DNA from: Acinetobacter sp. LoGeW2-3
Lineage (GTDB): Bacteria > Pseudomonadota > Gammaproteobacteria > Pseudomonadales > Moraxellaceae
Direction: 5' to 3'
Assembly (NCBI RefSeq): GCF_002688565.1
Contig: NZ_CP024011.1
Coordinates: 186,001-250,000, forward strand
Length of the DNA stretch: 64,000 nucleotides
This document shows positions 20,175 to 29,906 of this stretch, in pieces. The notes under the pieces are model-generated. The model saw only the letters and a program-made list of their open reading frames with translations. It had not been told where the DNA came from and did no database searches. Position numbers and translations under genes: made by a program. Numbering within the stretch: the first letter of the stretch is position 1; each line of letters starts with the position of its first letter.

Positions 20175-20849
20175 TTAAATATTTGATGTCTGTTTTACTT
20201 CATCTTCTAAAAACGCTAAAAAATGCCCGAAGTAATGACTGATAGTTGGCGCATCATACAGGCTTCCCAGTTTGTCAAAACGCTTATAGCCGAGTTGCGT
20301 GGTTAAATTAATCACACCATTCAGGGTTTTATCAACCACCATATTGAACTTCAGCATTTTCTTGGGCTGACGTACCAGATGGGTAACGCCCTGATCCACC
20401 ACTTCAATAAAAGTCTTTAATGCCGGTGAGACATAGTGAGGATTGCCAGATCGCATTTCCTCTACATAGCTCAGCAGTTCCATCGCCAGCGTTTTCTCGA
20501 TGGGATAACGCACGTAGTAATCGCCTTCAATTTCGTGGGTCATCTCATACAGATAATTCACCATCGGAATCAGCCGTTCATTGCCAAAAAATGAAACTGA
20601 CCACGGCATATATTTCCGTGTGGTCTCGACAATTTGCTGTACCACTTTTTCAGACTCGCGATCCGCAGAAGTTGAAAGACGAGCAAGGCGACCAAAGACC
20701 TGATCAATAATTTCACAGGCGATATCGGTCAGGTTTTCACCCAAGGCTTTGGATAGACTGACTTGATCGCCATTATTGAGACGAGCATGAATATCGCGAA
20801 AGCGATGATGGGTTTCAGGCTGGATTTGCAGCGTTATGTTATAGCTCAT
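20175..20849 (-). CDS. Uncharacterised protein, operon partner of the dehydrogenase
   Basis: A soluble-looking protein of 224 residues with no signal peptide or membrane segment; I do not recognise the family. It is mainly helical, with a conserved-looking central block (YMPWSVSFFGNERLIPMVNYL). Two ATGs are six bases apart; the second (20849, MSYN) has GAGGAG at proper spacing, while the first touches that motif, so 20849 is chosen. It precedes the SDR gene by 18 bases on the same strand, so a linked role is likely, but its nature is unknown. Confidence 0.75.
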   Translation of the reverse strand: MSYNITLQIQPETHHRFRDIHARLNNGDQVSLSKALGENLTDIACEIIDQVFGRLARLSTSADRESEKVVQQIVETTRKYMPWSVSFFGNERLIPMVNYLYEMTHEIEGDYYVRYPIEKTLAMELLSYVEEMRSGNPHYVSPALKTFIEVVDQGVTHLVRQPKKMLKFNMVVDKTLNGVINLTTQLGYKRFDKLGSLYDAPTISHYFGHFLAFLEDEVKQTSNI

Positions 20850-21038
20850 CTTCATCTCCTCTACACGAGTCGTATTCTTTTTAATCCGCGATGAGTCGCC
20901 TTTGTTTCAGTTCTATCATAGCCCGGTATCTGTCACAAGCTGCATGGTTAAAGTTTGCATCGGCTTAGGCTGCCGCATACGCCATTTTTTTTGCTACAAT
21001 AGATGCAATTTTTTATCCACTTTTGATCTGTTTAGACT

Positions 21039-23933
21039 ATGACTGATTCAGCGCAAAATATTGCTACGACCTACGATCCTACCGAGATCGAGAAAAAATG
21101 GTACCAAACCTGGGAAGAGCGCGGTTACTTCAAGCCGTCTGAAAAAGGTGAATCATTCTGTATCATGATTCCGCCGCCAAACGTCACTGGTAGCTTGCAC
21201 ATGGGTCATGGTTTTAACAACGCCATCATGGATGCGCTGACCCGTTATAACCGTATGTCAGGCAAAAATACCTTATGGCAACCAGGTACCGACCACGCAG
21301 GTATCGCAACGCAGATGGTTGTGGAACGTCAGTTGGGCGCTCAAGGTGTCAGCCGTCACGACCTTGGCCGTGAAAAGTTCATCGAAAAAGTTTGGGAATG
21401 GAAAGAACAGTCTGGCGGTAATATTACCCGTCAAATCCGTCGTTTAGGTTCTTCTGTAGACTGGTCTCGTGAACGCTTCACCATGGATGAAGGTTTATCC
21501 AATGCTGTTAAAGAAGTATTTGTAAAACTGCACGAACAAGGTTTGATTTACCGCGGTAAACGTCTGGTGAACTGGGATCCAAAACTGCAAACTGCCCTGT
21601 CTGACCTGGAAGTTGAATCTGATAAAGAAGAACAAGGTTCATTGTGGCACTTAAAATATTTCTTTGAAGATAAATCACTTCGCACTAAAGATGGTAAAGA
21701 CTACCTCGTTGTTGCAACCACTCGTCCAGAAACATTACTCGGTGATTCCGCGGTTGCAGTAGCGCCAGATGATGAACGTTATGCACATCTTGTTGGTAAA
21801 AACATCATCCTGCCGATTACTGGTCGTACTGTTGCCATCATTGCTGATGAATATGTTGATAAAGAATTTGGTACTGGATGTGTGAAAATTACACCTGCTC
21901 ACGACTTCAATGACTATGAAGTGGGTAAGCGTTGTGAATTACCAATCATCAACATCTTTAACAAAAATGCTGAAGTACTGGCTGAGTTTGAATACATTGA
22001 GAAAGCTGGTGAACAGATTTCTAAAACCATTCCTGCACCAGCAGACTATATCGGTTTAGAGCGTTTTGAAGCGCGTAAAAAATTGATTGAACAGGCTGAA
22101 GCTGAAGGCTGGTTAGATCAAATTCTCCCATATACATTGAAACCACCTCGCGGTGACCGTTCAGGCGTGATTGTTGAGCCATTACTGACAGACCAATGGT
22201 ATGTAAAAATTGCGCCACTGGCTGAACCTGCAATTGAAGCGGTAAAAGATGGCCGTATCAAGTTCGTTCCTGAGCAGTACAGCAACATGTACATGTCATG
22301 GATGAACAACATTCAGGACTGGTGTATCTCGCGTCAATTGTGGTGGGGTCACCGTATTCCGGCTTGGTACGATGCTGAAGGCAATGTATTTGTCGGTCGT
22401 AACGAAGAAGAAGTTCGTGCGAAACACGGTATTTCTCCTGAAGTTGAATTGAAACAGGACGAAGATGTACTAGATACCTGGTTCTCTTCTGGTTTGTGGA
22501 CATTCTCAACTTTAGGCTGGACTGGCGACGAAGCGAAAGACAAAGACAACTATTTCTTGAATACTTTCCACCCGACTGATGTTCTGGTGACTGGTTTTGA
22601 CATCATCTTCTTCTGGGTTGCCCGGATGATCATGATGACCATGCACTTCATGAAAAATGAAGATGGCACACCACAAGTACCATTCAAAACTGTGTATGTA
22701 CACGGTCTGGTACGTGATGGCGAAGGTCAGAAGATGTCTAAGTCTAAGGGTAACGTACTTGACCCATTAGACCTGATTGACGGTGTTGATCTGGAAACCT
22801 TGGTACAAAAACGTACTTTCGGTCTGATGAACCCTAAACAGGCTGCGAAGATTGAGAAATCTACCCGTAAAGAATTCCCTGAAGGTATTCAGGCTTACGG
22901 TACTGACGCAGTTCGTTTCACATTCTGTGCGCTTGCCAACACTGGTCGTGACATCAAGTTCGACATGAAACGTGTTGAAGGTTACCGTAACTTCGCCAAC
23001 AAAATCTGGAACGGTACCCGTTTCGTGATGATGAATGTTGAAGGTCAAACGGTTGGTCAAACTGCACGTCCTGATCTTTGGGAATTGCCTGAACAATGGA
23101 TCGTGAGCCGTCTGCAAAAAGCGGAACAAGCGGTTCAGCAAGCGTTCGCGACTTACCGTTTAGACTTGGCTGCTCAAGCGATCTACGAGTTTATTTGGAA
23201 TGAATACTGTGACTGGTATGTCGAGCTGACTAAACCGGTTCTGAATGATGCTAACGTTTCTGAAGAGCGTAAAGCTGAAGTTCGCCGTGTGTTACTGGCG
23301 GTGATGGAAGCGTCTTTACGTCTTGCTCACCCAATCATGCCGTACCTGACTGAAGAAATCTGGCAAACACTTGCACCTAAACTGGGGATCTCTGGCGAGA
23401 CCATTATGCTTGCTCAGTACCCTGTTGCAGATGAAGCGCTGATCAATGAGCAGGCTGAAGCGGATATGAAATGGCTGCAAGGTCTGATCGGTGCTGTACG
23501 TAACATCCGTGGTGAAATGGGCTTAGGTAATGCTCGCTTATTACCAGTTCTTCTTCAGAACACCACTGAAGCTGAAAAAGCACAGATCACTCGTATCGAA
23601 GCCTTGTTCAAGGCATTGGCTAAAGTTGAAAGCATCACCTTCTTAGGCGACAGCGAACAACCACCATTGTCTTCTTCTTCAGTAGTCGGTCACGTATCTG
23701 TATTCGTTCCAATGAAGGGCTTGATTGATCCTAAAGCGGAATTGGGTCGTCTACAAAAAGACTTAGACAAAGTTCAAAAACAGCATGACCAAATTGCAAC
23801 TAAACTTTCTAACGAAGGTTTCGTAGCAAAAGCACCTGCTGCTGTGGTTGAAGGTGAGAAAGTGAAACTTGCTGAGTTTGCTGATCAGTTAGCAAAAATT
23901 AAAGCGAATATGGAGCAAATTGCGGCGCTTTAA
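21039..23933 (+). CDS. valS: Valyl-tRNA synthetase
   Basis: A class I aminoacyl-tRNA synthetase that charges tRNA-Val. The HIGH motif appears as HMGHG within [13 protein letters not shown] near 47-59, and KMSKS is at about 564-568. The editing domain lies between them, and a C-terminal coiled coil ([19 protein letters not shown]) is visible from about residue 895. The length of 964 is normal for the family. A terminator follows the stop codon and directly abuts the AT-rich defence pair. Confidence 0.98.
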   Translation: MTDSAQNIATTYDPTEIEKKWYQTWEERGYFKPSEKGESFCIMIPPPNVTGSLHMGHGFNNAIMDALTRYNRMSGKNTLWQPGTDHAGIATQMVVERQLGAQGVSRHDLGREKFIEKVWEWKEQSGGNITRQIRRLGSSVDWSRERFTMDEGLSNAVKEVFVKLHEQGLIYRGKRLVNWDPKLQTALSDLEVESDKEEQGSLWHLKYFFEDKSLRTKDGKDYLVVATTRPETLLGDSAVAVAPDDERYAHLVGKNIILPITGRTVAIIADEYVDKEFGTGCVKITPAHDFNDYEVGKRCELPIINIFNKNAEVLAEFEYIEKAGEQISKTIPAPADYIGLERFEARKKLIEQAEAEGWLDQILPYTLKPPRGDRSGVIVEPLLTDQWYVKIAPLAEPAIEAVKDGRIKFVPEQYSNMYMSWMNNIQDWCISRQLWWGHRIPAWYDAEGNVFVGRNEEEVRAKHGISPEVELKQDEDVLDTWFSSGLWTFSTLGWTGDEAKDKDNYFLNTFHPTDVLVTGFDIIFFWVARMIMMTMHFMKNEDGTPQVPFKTVYVHGLVRDGEGQKMSKSKGNVLDPLDLIDGVDLETLVQKRTFGLMNPKQAAKIEKSTRKEFPEGIQAYGTDAVRFTFCALANTGRDIKFDMKRVEGYRNFANKIWNGTRFVMMNVEGQTVGQTARPDLWELPEQWIVSRLQKAEQAVQQAFATYRLDLAAQAIYEFIWNEYCDWYVELTKPVLNDANVSEERKAEVRRVLLAVMEASLRLAHPIMPYLTEEIWQTLAPKLGISGETIMLAQYPVADEALINEQAEADMKWLQGLIGAVRNIRGEMGLGNARLLPVLLQNTTEAEKAQITRIEALFKALAKVESITFLGDSEQPPLSSSSVVGHVSVFVPMKGLIDPKAELGRLQKDLDKVQKQHDQIATKLSNEGFVAKAPAAVVEGEKVKLAEFADQLAKIKANMEQIAAL

Positions 23934-23962
23934 TGTGTTGTTAATTTAATCTAATTTGTAGT

Positions 23963-23994
23963 ATAAAGGGCTGATTATTCAGCCCTTTATTTTT
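23963..23994 (+). terminator. valS terminator, abutting the next start codon
   Basis: An AAAGGGCTGA/TCAGCCCTTT stem is followed by T-rich sequence. The next gene's ATG (23999) begins only a few bases after the T run, so the hairpin occupies that gene's expected leader. Confidence 0.85.
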
Positions 23995-23998
23995 CTCT

Positions 23999-25432
23999 AT
24001 GTCTTCAATTTTTGCCTTATTTTTCAAAGAAAAAGTATTACAACTCGATGGTAAAAACCTTATTATCATAGGTAATAATGGTGCAGGAAAAACTCGTTTC
24101 TTAAACAATCTTGCTAATGATTTAACAGGACGAAATGGTCGACATAACTCTGAGAACAGAGAGAAACTCAAGCATGAGTTAATATCTTTAATTAATTATG
24201 GTGTAATAAACTTTCATTCTTCTTTAGATTTTCAAGAGAAAGAAAATAAGCATCTTAAAGAAATATTTTTACAGGATATAGCCAATCTTGATTTTGTGTT
24301 TACGAAAGAATTAAATGAATTTCAAAAAAAATTAAATTACAAATATAGTATTTTTCAAAAAAGGTTAGGAAATTTTTCTAAAACTAATAACTTGAGCTTA
24401 CGATTTAAAAATTATAAAGATAATCAGAAGAACTACTACTACTCTTCACCAGAACACATACATAACTATGTTAGAGAAATAAATCACTTAAGTAATTCTT
24501 ATTTATCGAATCAAAAACCATTAGAAGTGGTGATGTCTTTATATGATAAAAATAATATTTTTTTCTTTGATGCGGCTCGAGTTCCAAGAATGGATTTTTC
24601 TTTAGATGTTTTTAAGACATATGATGATTTCTTAGACATTGATTCATTCGCCAATATTGAAGGTGCATTAGAAGCATATTTGGTACGTCAAAAATCAGAA
24701 TTAATAGATTTAATGAAATTTAGAACTTTAGAAGGAACAAAAATAAGACAAATTAGTAAACTTGAAAAATGGTTAATAAAAGTAGAATCCGATCTAAAAT
24801 GGATATTTGAAAATGAAAATACAAAACTTTCATTTACTCAAGACGGTAATAAAGTATTAATTAAACAAGGAGAAAACTCTTTTTCTTTTGATCAACTATC
24901 ATCTGGGTTTAAAGCCATATTTAATATTTATACAAACTTATTAATGCGCGCACAAATAAAAGATTTAGAGCCTGAAAATTTAATTGGTATAGCCATCATT
25001 GATGAAATTGATGTACATCTTCATATATCACTTCAAAAAAAGATTTTACCCTTTCTTATAAAAGCATTCCCTAAAATTCAATTTATTGTAAGCACGCATT
25101 CACCTTTTGTGATCACCTCACAAAATAGCAATACTTTTGTTTTCGATCTAACAACTAACGAACTTATTGAAAAAGATTTAAGTCATTATTCATACGAATC
25201 TGTTATTAAAGGATTATTCCACGTCGGAATAAAATCTGAACAGTTAGAGTCAGAAATCAAACTTATAGCTGAAATCTTAAATAATGAACCAAATAATTAT
25301 GAAAACCTCAGGAATATTTTAAAAAATATTAGTCCTTTTGTGAAACAACTAGATGTTGAGTCAAAATCTTTTTATTTCAGAGCATTAAATCATTTACTAG
25401 ACAATCAAGAACTGGGAGATCTTGATGTTTAA
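23999..25432 (+). CDS. AAA/ABC-type ATPase of a Septu-like defence pair (PtuA-like)
   Basis: A 477-residue ATPase of the SMC/OLD-like group. Walker A is GNNGAGKT at 25-32, an ABC-type signature appears as QLSSGFKAIF near 300, Walker B is IAIIDEID near 335, and an H-loop-like STHSPF follows near 367. The middle 250 residues are a Lys/Asn-rich helical insertion. Together with the overlapping HNH nuclease gene this is the Septu (PtuA-PtuB) layout; no reverse transcriptase is near, so a retron of the PtuAB kind is not supported. The N-terminus is short: Walker A comes after only 24 residues. The ATG lies right behind the valS terminator without a Shine-Dalgarno. Very AT-rich, so probably acquired. 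Confidence 0.82.
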   Translation: MSSIFALFFKEKVLQLDGKNLIIIGNNGAGKTRFLNNLANDLTGRNGRHNSENREKLKHELISLINYGVINFHSSLDFQEKENKHLKEIFLQDIANLDFVFTKELNEFQKKLNYKYSIFQKRLGNFSKTNNLSLRFKNYKDNQKNYYYSSPEHIHNYVREINHLSNSYLSNQKPLEVVMSLYDKNNIFFFDAARVPRMDFSLDVFKTYDDFLDIDSFANIEGALEAYLVRQKSELIDLMKFRTLEGTKIRQISKLEKWLIKVESDLKWIFENENTKLSFTQDGNKVLIKQGENSFSFDQLSSGFKAIFNIYTNLLMRAQIKDLEPENLIGIAIIDEIDVHLHISLQKKILPFLIKAFPKIQFIVSTHSPFVITSQNSNTFVFDLTTNELIEKDLSHYSYESVIKGLFHVGIKSEQLESEIKLIAEILNNEPNNYENLRNILKNISPFVKQLDVESKSFYFRALNHLLDNQELGDLDV

Positions 25433-26090
25433 AGTTATACGTTCAGATAAACCTGAAGATTGGACAAACTCTAATTACACAGACCCAGTGGTAGTTAAAC
25501 AATTAAAAAAAGATTTTTTTTCTAAATGTTACTTATGCGAACAAACGGATTTCGGTAATGTCAATGTAGAACATTTTGTACCACACCTTAACAAAAGCGA
25601 AGAGCTAAGGACGGATTGGAATAATCTTTATTATGCCTGCTCTCACTGTAACGGTATTAAAGGCTCAAGACATAAAGAATTACTCGATTGTTGTGAAGAA
25701 AGTCACAATGTAGATACTGCTATTTCTTTGGAAGCTCCAAGTGTTCCAAATGGAAAAATTGTCTTAACTAACACATTAAATAATAATTCGGAATTATTTG
25801 AACTCACAAATAAAACCGTAGCATTATTAGAGCAATGCTATAACAATGCGAACAGTGGTAATCAACAAATAAGCCACCAATATTTGAAAGAAAAAATACT
25901 AGAAGAGCATGCTTATTTGCAAAACTTACGTTTCCAACTAAAAAATGGCTGGAACCGTTTAAGAAGACAACAGAAAGCTGATCTTATTGAAGATATTACC
26001 AATATGCTTCAACCCACTTATCCATTTTCAGCATTTTGGAAAACATATGTTAGAAATGATCCTTTTTTATCAGATGTTTTAAATCAATAA
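25425..26090 (+). CDS. HNH endonuclease of a Septu-like defence pair (PtuB-like)
   Basis: About 221 residues. The N-terminal third is an HNH/zinc-finger nuclease: CYLC and CSHC cysteine pairs, an EHFVPH core with candidate catalytic histidines, NLYYACSHCN, and a closing KGSRH. The rest is helical with a basic patch (NGWNRLRRQQK). The ATG at 25425 lies eight bases inside the ATPase gene and has GGGAG at good spacing; a TTG three bases earlier is less likely. The overlap indicates coupled translation with the ATPase. In Septu systems the ATPase controls the nuclease during phage infection; this role is inferred from the pairing. AT-rich like its partner. Confidence 0.83.
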   Translation: MFKVIRSDKPEDWTNSNYTDPVVVKQLKKDFFSKCYLCEQTDFGNVNVEHFVPHLNKSEELRTDWNNLYYACSHCNGIKGSRHKELLDCCEESHNVDTAISLEAPSVPNGKIVLTNTLNNNSELFELTNKTVALLEQCYNNANSGNQQISHQYLKEKILEEHAYLQNLRFQLKNGWNRLRRQQKADLIEDITNMLQPTYPFSAFWKTYVRNDPFLSDVLNQ

Positions 26091-26121
26091 CCCTGACCCT
26101 CTCCCCAAGGGAGAGGGAGTA
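26090..26121. repeat. GC-rich palindromic repeat, short copy C
   Basis: A minimal form of the family: CCCTGACCCTCTCCCC, a two-base turn, then GGGAGAGGG. It lies between the HNH gene and the convergent J-domain gene, and could also act as a weak hairpin terminator. Confidence 0.6.
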
Positions 26122-26131
26122 AAGCAAGAAC

Positions 26132-27178
26132 TTAAAGCACCCCATTCTCCAACAACATCTCCAATCCACTCACCTTCTTCATATATTTCAACCGTTCTTT
26201 CTCTACTTTAAGCTGTTGCTTTACTGCTGCTGTATCAGCATCAATCTGCTTATATAAGTCAGTAATTTGAACTTTGCCTTTCGATTTCTGTATTGTAATT
26301 TTGGCTTTCTGCGACCAAACCAGATCTGCAATCAGCTCATCAATTTGATCCTGCAATTTATGACTCTGCGCATTCAAAGCCAGTTGGTAAAACTTCACTT
26401 GCTCGGCAGTTAGTCCCTTTTTCGAACTATCCCGGTTTTGCTCCACCTGAATTTGCATTTTTAACAAAGAAAATAAATCCTGCTCGGCATAAGCTTCATT
26501 AGCACGTTGCAACATTTCAGTCTTTTCTATTTTCTTGGCTTCATCAGGTTCACGGTCAGGGTGAATCGTGGCAGCAATCTTTAAATACACCGTTTTTAAT
26601 GACTGCTCCGCCATCTTCTCCGCTTGTTCCCTTTTCTCTTGCTGACGCTTAAACCTAGCTTGCTCACGTGCCTGGCTGTATTGCTCAGCGTCCAATTCTT
26701 TATAGACTTCGGAATCTATCTGATCTGAATCATTTAGCTCATTAAAACTTTCTGCAACTTCACTCGATGCTTTATTTTTAGATTTCTTGGTTTGGGCATA
26801 TTCAACCGATTGCTGAAAGTAGTGATATAGCTCGTCTACCTTCTTATGTTGCTGCTGATTTAATGCAGGTAATTCTTTTAACATCCCAGCCAAAACATAA
26901 ATTTTATCTTCTAACTGAGCCATGTCAGCTTTGCTGAAATTATATTGACTTAGGCTATTCCAAAGCTGTTGCATTTGCTCAAACAGCACCACATACAATG
27001 CATCATATACAGGCACGAAGGTCTTTCGGGTATATTGCTGAATCTCTTCTTTCGCCTGTTGCCATTGTTCCAGCTCACACTTCTGCTGTTCAATTTTATC
27101 AATCAGACGATTCAGCTTTTTTTGCTGTGGTGTAAGCTCTAAGTCTGGCTGAACAGTGGTTTTTAGATCAAAGGACAT
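26132..27178 (-). CDS. J-domain (DnaJ-like) protein
   Basis: A 348-residue, highly charged, Gln- and Lys-rich coiled-coil protein with a J domain in the middle: IHPDRE carries the HPD tripeptide that stimulates Hsp70, followed by the helix LQRANEAYAEQD. The helices on both sides are long and probably coiled. There is no zinc-finger or G/F-rich region, so this is a class C J protein with a specialised client. An in-frame TTG at 27196 adds six residues; the ATG at 27178 (MSFDL) is preferred. It is separate from the Septu-like pair, which it faces. Confidence 0.85.
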   Translation of the reverse strand: MSFDLKTTVQPDLELTPQQKKLNRLIDKIEQQKCELEQWQQAKEEIQQYTRKTFVPVYDALYVVLFEQMQQLWNSLSQYNFSKADMAQLEDKIYVLAGMLKELPALNQQQHKKVDELYHYFQQSVEYAQTKKSKNKASSEVAESFNELNDSDQIDSEVYKELDAEQYSQAREQARFKRQQEKREQAEKMAEQSLKTVYLKIAATIHPDREPDEAKKIEKTEMLQRANEAYAEQDLFSLLKMQIQVEQNRDSSKKGLTAEQVKFYQLALNAQSHKLQDQIDELIADLVWSQKAKITIQKSKGKVQITDLYKQIDADTAAVKQQLKVEKERLKYMKKVSGLEMLLENGVL

Positions 27179-27251
27179 AGCGAAGATGCAAAACAAATAA
27201 ATACTATTTTATTCCTAAAACTTTTGAGTGACTGCTGATTTACTGCAAATT

Positions 27252-27274
27252 AAAAAGCAGACCGAAGTCTGCTT
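27252..27274 (-). terminator. Terminator of the carbonic anhydrase gene
   Basis: An AAGCAGAC/GTCTGCTT stem with a four-base loop has a T-rich tail on the minus strand. Confidence 0.75.
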
Positions 27275-27286
27275 AGTAAAAATCAA

Positions 27287-28006
27287 TTAATTTTCAACAA
27301 TGACACGCCCATTTAATGGTTGAATCGGACGGTTATTCGGATGTCCCATTAAATCGGTAAATTGTTTAATCTGCTGTTTAGAAGCTGTTTGGATTTCTTT
27401 CATCATTACCCAGCGCACCCCTTCTGAACATGGTGGCGTGGTCAGCGATCCACTAAAGCGATAGTATTCTTTATTCTGTGGCAGCATGCCATTTACCGAT
27501 TGTGGCTTGCTCAGTACAACTTTTTCACCCTTCTGTTTAGGTAAATGTTTCCACATCCTTTCTAGCATCGGATTTTCTTTGCCCTGCTCATACATCATCC
27601 CCACCACGGCGAGTTCACCTTTCGCATTGGCATGAACAAGATGAATTTCTAGAGGATAACTTTTCCCTTTAATCTGGTTTTCACTTGGGCTATGAAAATG
27701 GAATTGTTTCAACTCAAACTGCTCACCATCCAGTTCTAAAACTCCACCTTGGGCAAAGTCGACCTGTACTGTATGACCATTATTCTGGATGGACTGAATC
27801 AGAGTGTCATAACTAAACTTTAAAGGTTGCAGCTCTGCCTTGACGGTATTTTCGATATTGATAGGTGACTGATTTACGCTATTGCATGCAGCATATTTTT
27901 GGCTCAGCGAACCCCACTGATGGGTCTGCTTATAATCCCAGTCTGCATCCGCATATGCTGCTGTCGTGAGTCCAAATGCAACTGCACATAGCATGACCTT
28001 TTTCAT
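27287..28006 (-). CDS. cah: Periplasmic alpha-carbonic anhydrase
   Basis: The protein interconverts CO2 and bicarbonate in the periplasm. A signal peptide occupies residues 1-19 (cleavage after AYA). Zinc ligands are His103 and His105 in QFHFHSPSE and His122 in EIHLVH, and the family stretch GSLTTPPCSEGVRW is intact; the cysteines near 41 and in PPCSEG could form the usual disulphide. The length of 239 is typical. It is monocistronic and divergent from the YetF-like gene across a 381-base AT-rich spacer. Confidence 0.95.
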   Translation of the reverse strand: MKKVMLCAVAFGLTTAAYADADWDYKQTHQWGSLSQKYAACNSVNQSPINIENTVKAELQPLKFSYDTLIQSIQNNGHTVQVDFAQGGVLELDGEQFELKQFHFHSPSENQIKGKSYPLEIHLVHANAKGELAVVGMMYEQGKENPMLERMWKHLPKQKGEKVVLSKPQSVNGMLPQNKEYYRFSGSLTTPPCSEGVRWVMMKEIQTASKQQIKQFTDLMGHPNNRPIQPLNGRVIVEN

Positions 28007-28387
28007 TTATTCACCTACCCTCGTTATTACCACTGTTTTTAAATACAGGAATATTCATGTATTTATTTTCTTTAAAGTACAATTAAGCAAATGATTTATT
28101 AATAAATAAAATTAATATTAACGATATTTCTATTAATAAATCAGGCGGGTTTTATTAAAACAGAGAGGAAAATCAAGACAAGTACAAAAGATTCCATTCT
28201 TAATTTAGAATGTCGTGCAAGTTTTATAGTTTTGTTATTAATTGAAAAATAAACTATTTTTATCCCGTTAATTTATATTCATCATCGGTTCATCAAATAC
28301 CTAAGATACCGAGAGCTCCTCTTTATATACATAATCACTAAACTCTGCATCCTGCTTCATTGCTACACTCAAATCAAGCTAGGAAAT
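28007..28387. other. AT-rich divergent intergenic region
   Basis: This 381-base gap separates divergent genes and should hold both promoters. I see several A/T runs but no clear operator palindrome, RNA gene or small reading frame worth naming. Confidence 0.4.
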
Positions 28388-29080
28388 ATGGGTAAGCATT
28401 TGGATTTTTTCACGATTTTCGTTAATGATACCGATTGGAAATTTGTCGGTGAGATTCTACTGCGCTGCCTGATCATGTATACCATGATCATTGTGTTCCT
28501 GCGCCTGACCGGTAAGCGTGGGGTACGTCAACTTTCCATTTTCGAAGTCGCGATTATCCTGGCTTTAGGCTCTATTGCGGGCGATCCAATGTTCGATGAA
28601 ACCCTGCCTTTATTGCAGGCATTTATCGTCATGTCGACCATTATTGTTTTATACCGTCTCACCACCTACCTGACCATGCAATATCAACCCTTTGAAGATC
28701 TGCTCGAAGGCAAACCGCTATATATTGTTGAAAATGGCGAAATGGTACTTGAGCATATTTCCCAAGGAAAAATGTCGCACGATGAATTCTTTGCTGAAAT
28801 GCGTCAGCAAGGTGCTGAACATCTGGGGCAAATTCGTACTGGACTGCTGGAAAGCGATGGCAAATTCAGCATACTCTTTTACAGCCCTGAAGAAGTCCGT
28901 TACGGCTTACCCCTATTTCCTAAAGCCCAACAAGAACTAATTACCGAAGTTGAACCGCATAGCTATTACGCCTGTCTGCACTGTGGCAATGTTGTTTTAC
29001 TATCTACTCCAGATGCCATTTGCCAGCGCTGCAAATATTGCAAATGGATCAAAGCCATCAATACACAGCGTCAAACTTAA
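28388..29080 (+). CDS. YetF-type (DUF421) membrane protein with Cys-rich C-terminal tail
   Basis: Residues 20-95 hold three hydrophobic segments with the family stretch LRLTGKRGVRQLSIFEVAI, followed by the soluble DUF421 domain (PLYIVENGEMV). The function of the family is not established. Unlike the usual family end, the C-terminus has a metal-binding-like pattern: C196-x2-C199, then C212-x2-C215-x2-C218, resembling a small zinc ribbon. AGGA stands before the ATG. The last four bases overlap the convergent HAD gene. Confidence 0.85.
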   Translation: MGKHLDFFTIFVNDTDWKFVGEILLRCLIMYTMIIVFLRLTGKRGVRQLSIFEVAIILALGSIAGDPMFDETLPLLQAFIVMSTIIVLYRLTTYLTMQYQPFEDLLEGKPLYIVENGEMVLEHISQGKMSHDEFFAEMRQQGAEHLGQIRTGLLESDGKFSILFYSPEEVRYGLPLFPKAQQELITEVEPHSYYACLHCGNVVLLSTPDAICQRCKYCKWIKAINTQRQT

Positions 29081-29766
29081 GCTTTGAGATAATCCAGCAC
29101 TTGAGCAAGATTCTGAATCTTGTGTTCGATCTGTTGTAATGGGGTGTGGAATCCTTCCATCCATAAGGTTTGCATGCCTGCACTCTGCGCACCTTGAATA
29201 TCATTGATCGGATGATCACCGATATAAAGACAATGCTCTGGTGCGACAGCCAGCTTGTGCGCGGTATAGTGGAAAATTTCAGGATTTGGCTTACTGATGC
29301 CAACCAGACCTGAGCTGATGATTTCATCAAAATAATGGCCAAATCCAAGTCCACGAATAATATTCATTCGGGTGTCATGTCCACCATTGGAAATAATGGC
29401 CAGCTTATAATTATCAGCTTTAAGTGATTGCAATAAGATTTCTGCCTGAGGCATGGCTACGGCGAACTGACCAAAATTTTGGAACCAAAAATCACTGAGT
29501 TCTTCCAGTTGTGGTTTAGACTGCCAGGACAATTCTTGCAAGAGAGCAAAAGCAACTGATCCGCCAATCGTGGAATGAGTCAGCAATTCCTTTTTAGGAT
29601 AACCGCCATTATCAATACGGCGTACGATCTCGGTAATTTTTGCAACATCAACTAAATCTAGCGCATGACTATAATGCTCTGCCAGATATCGGCTATACGC
29701 CTGCACACTCAGATCACGATGGGTTAGCGTATTATCCAGATCAAATAAAACAGCGCGTACAGTCAT
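29077..29766 (-). CDS. HAD-family hydrolase
   Basis: A 229-residue phosphatase of the haloacid dehalogenase superfamily. Motif I is DLDNTLTH near 9-16 with nucleophile and acid aspartates, motif II is ISNGGHD, the lysine motif is KPNPEIF, and motif IV is GDHPINDI. A helical cap lies between motifs I and II, as in nucleotidase- or phosphoglycolate-phosphatase-like members. The substrate cannot be predicted. The gene tail overlaps the convergent YetF-like gene by four bases. Confidence 0.9.
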   Translation of the reverse strand: MTVRAVLFDLDNTLTHRDLSVQAYSRYLAEHYSHALDLVDVAKITEIVRRIDNGGYPKKELLTHSTIGGSVAFALLQELSWQSKPQLEELSDFWFQNFGQFAVAMPQAEILLQSLKADNYKLAIISNGGHDTRMNIIRGLGFGHYFDEIISSGLVGISKPNPEIFHYTAHKLAVAPEHCLYIGDHPINDIQGAQSAGMQTLWMEGFHTPLQQIEHKIQNLAQVLDYLKA

Positions 29767-29856
29767 AATATTTACATCAAACTTTTGCGCTTACTTTAAC
29801 AGTTCAGACAGTGCTGTTATTCGGTTTAAAATCATAAGCTATACAAATTTCCATAT

Positions 29857-29888
29857 AAAAAGGCGATGTAAAAACATCGCCTTTTTTT
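29857..29888 (-). terminator. Terminator of the porin gene
   Basis: An AGGCGATGT/ACATCGCCT stem is flanked by A and T runs, giving a strong terminator just past the porin stop codon. Confidence 0.88.
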
Positions 29889-29906
29889 CAGATCACAAAC
29901 TCTAAA

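Noticed and set aside
23999..26090. Retron with PtuAB effectors
   Set aside because: No reverse transcriptase gene and no msr/msd-like inverted repeats lie next to the pair.
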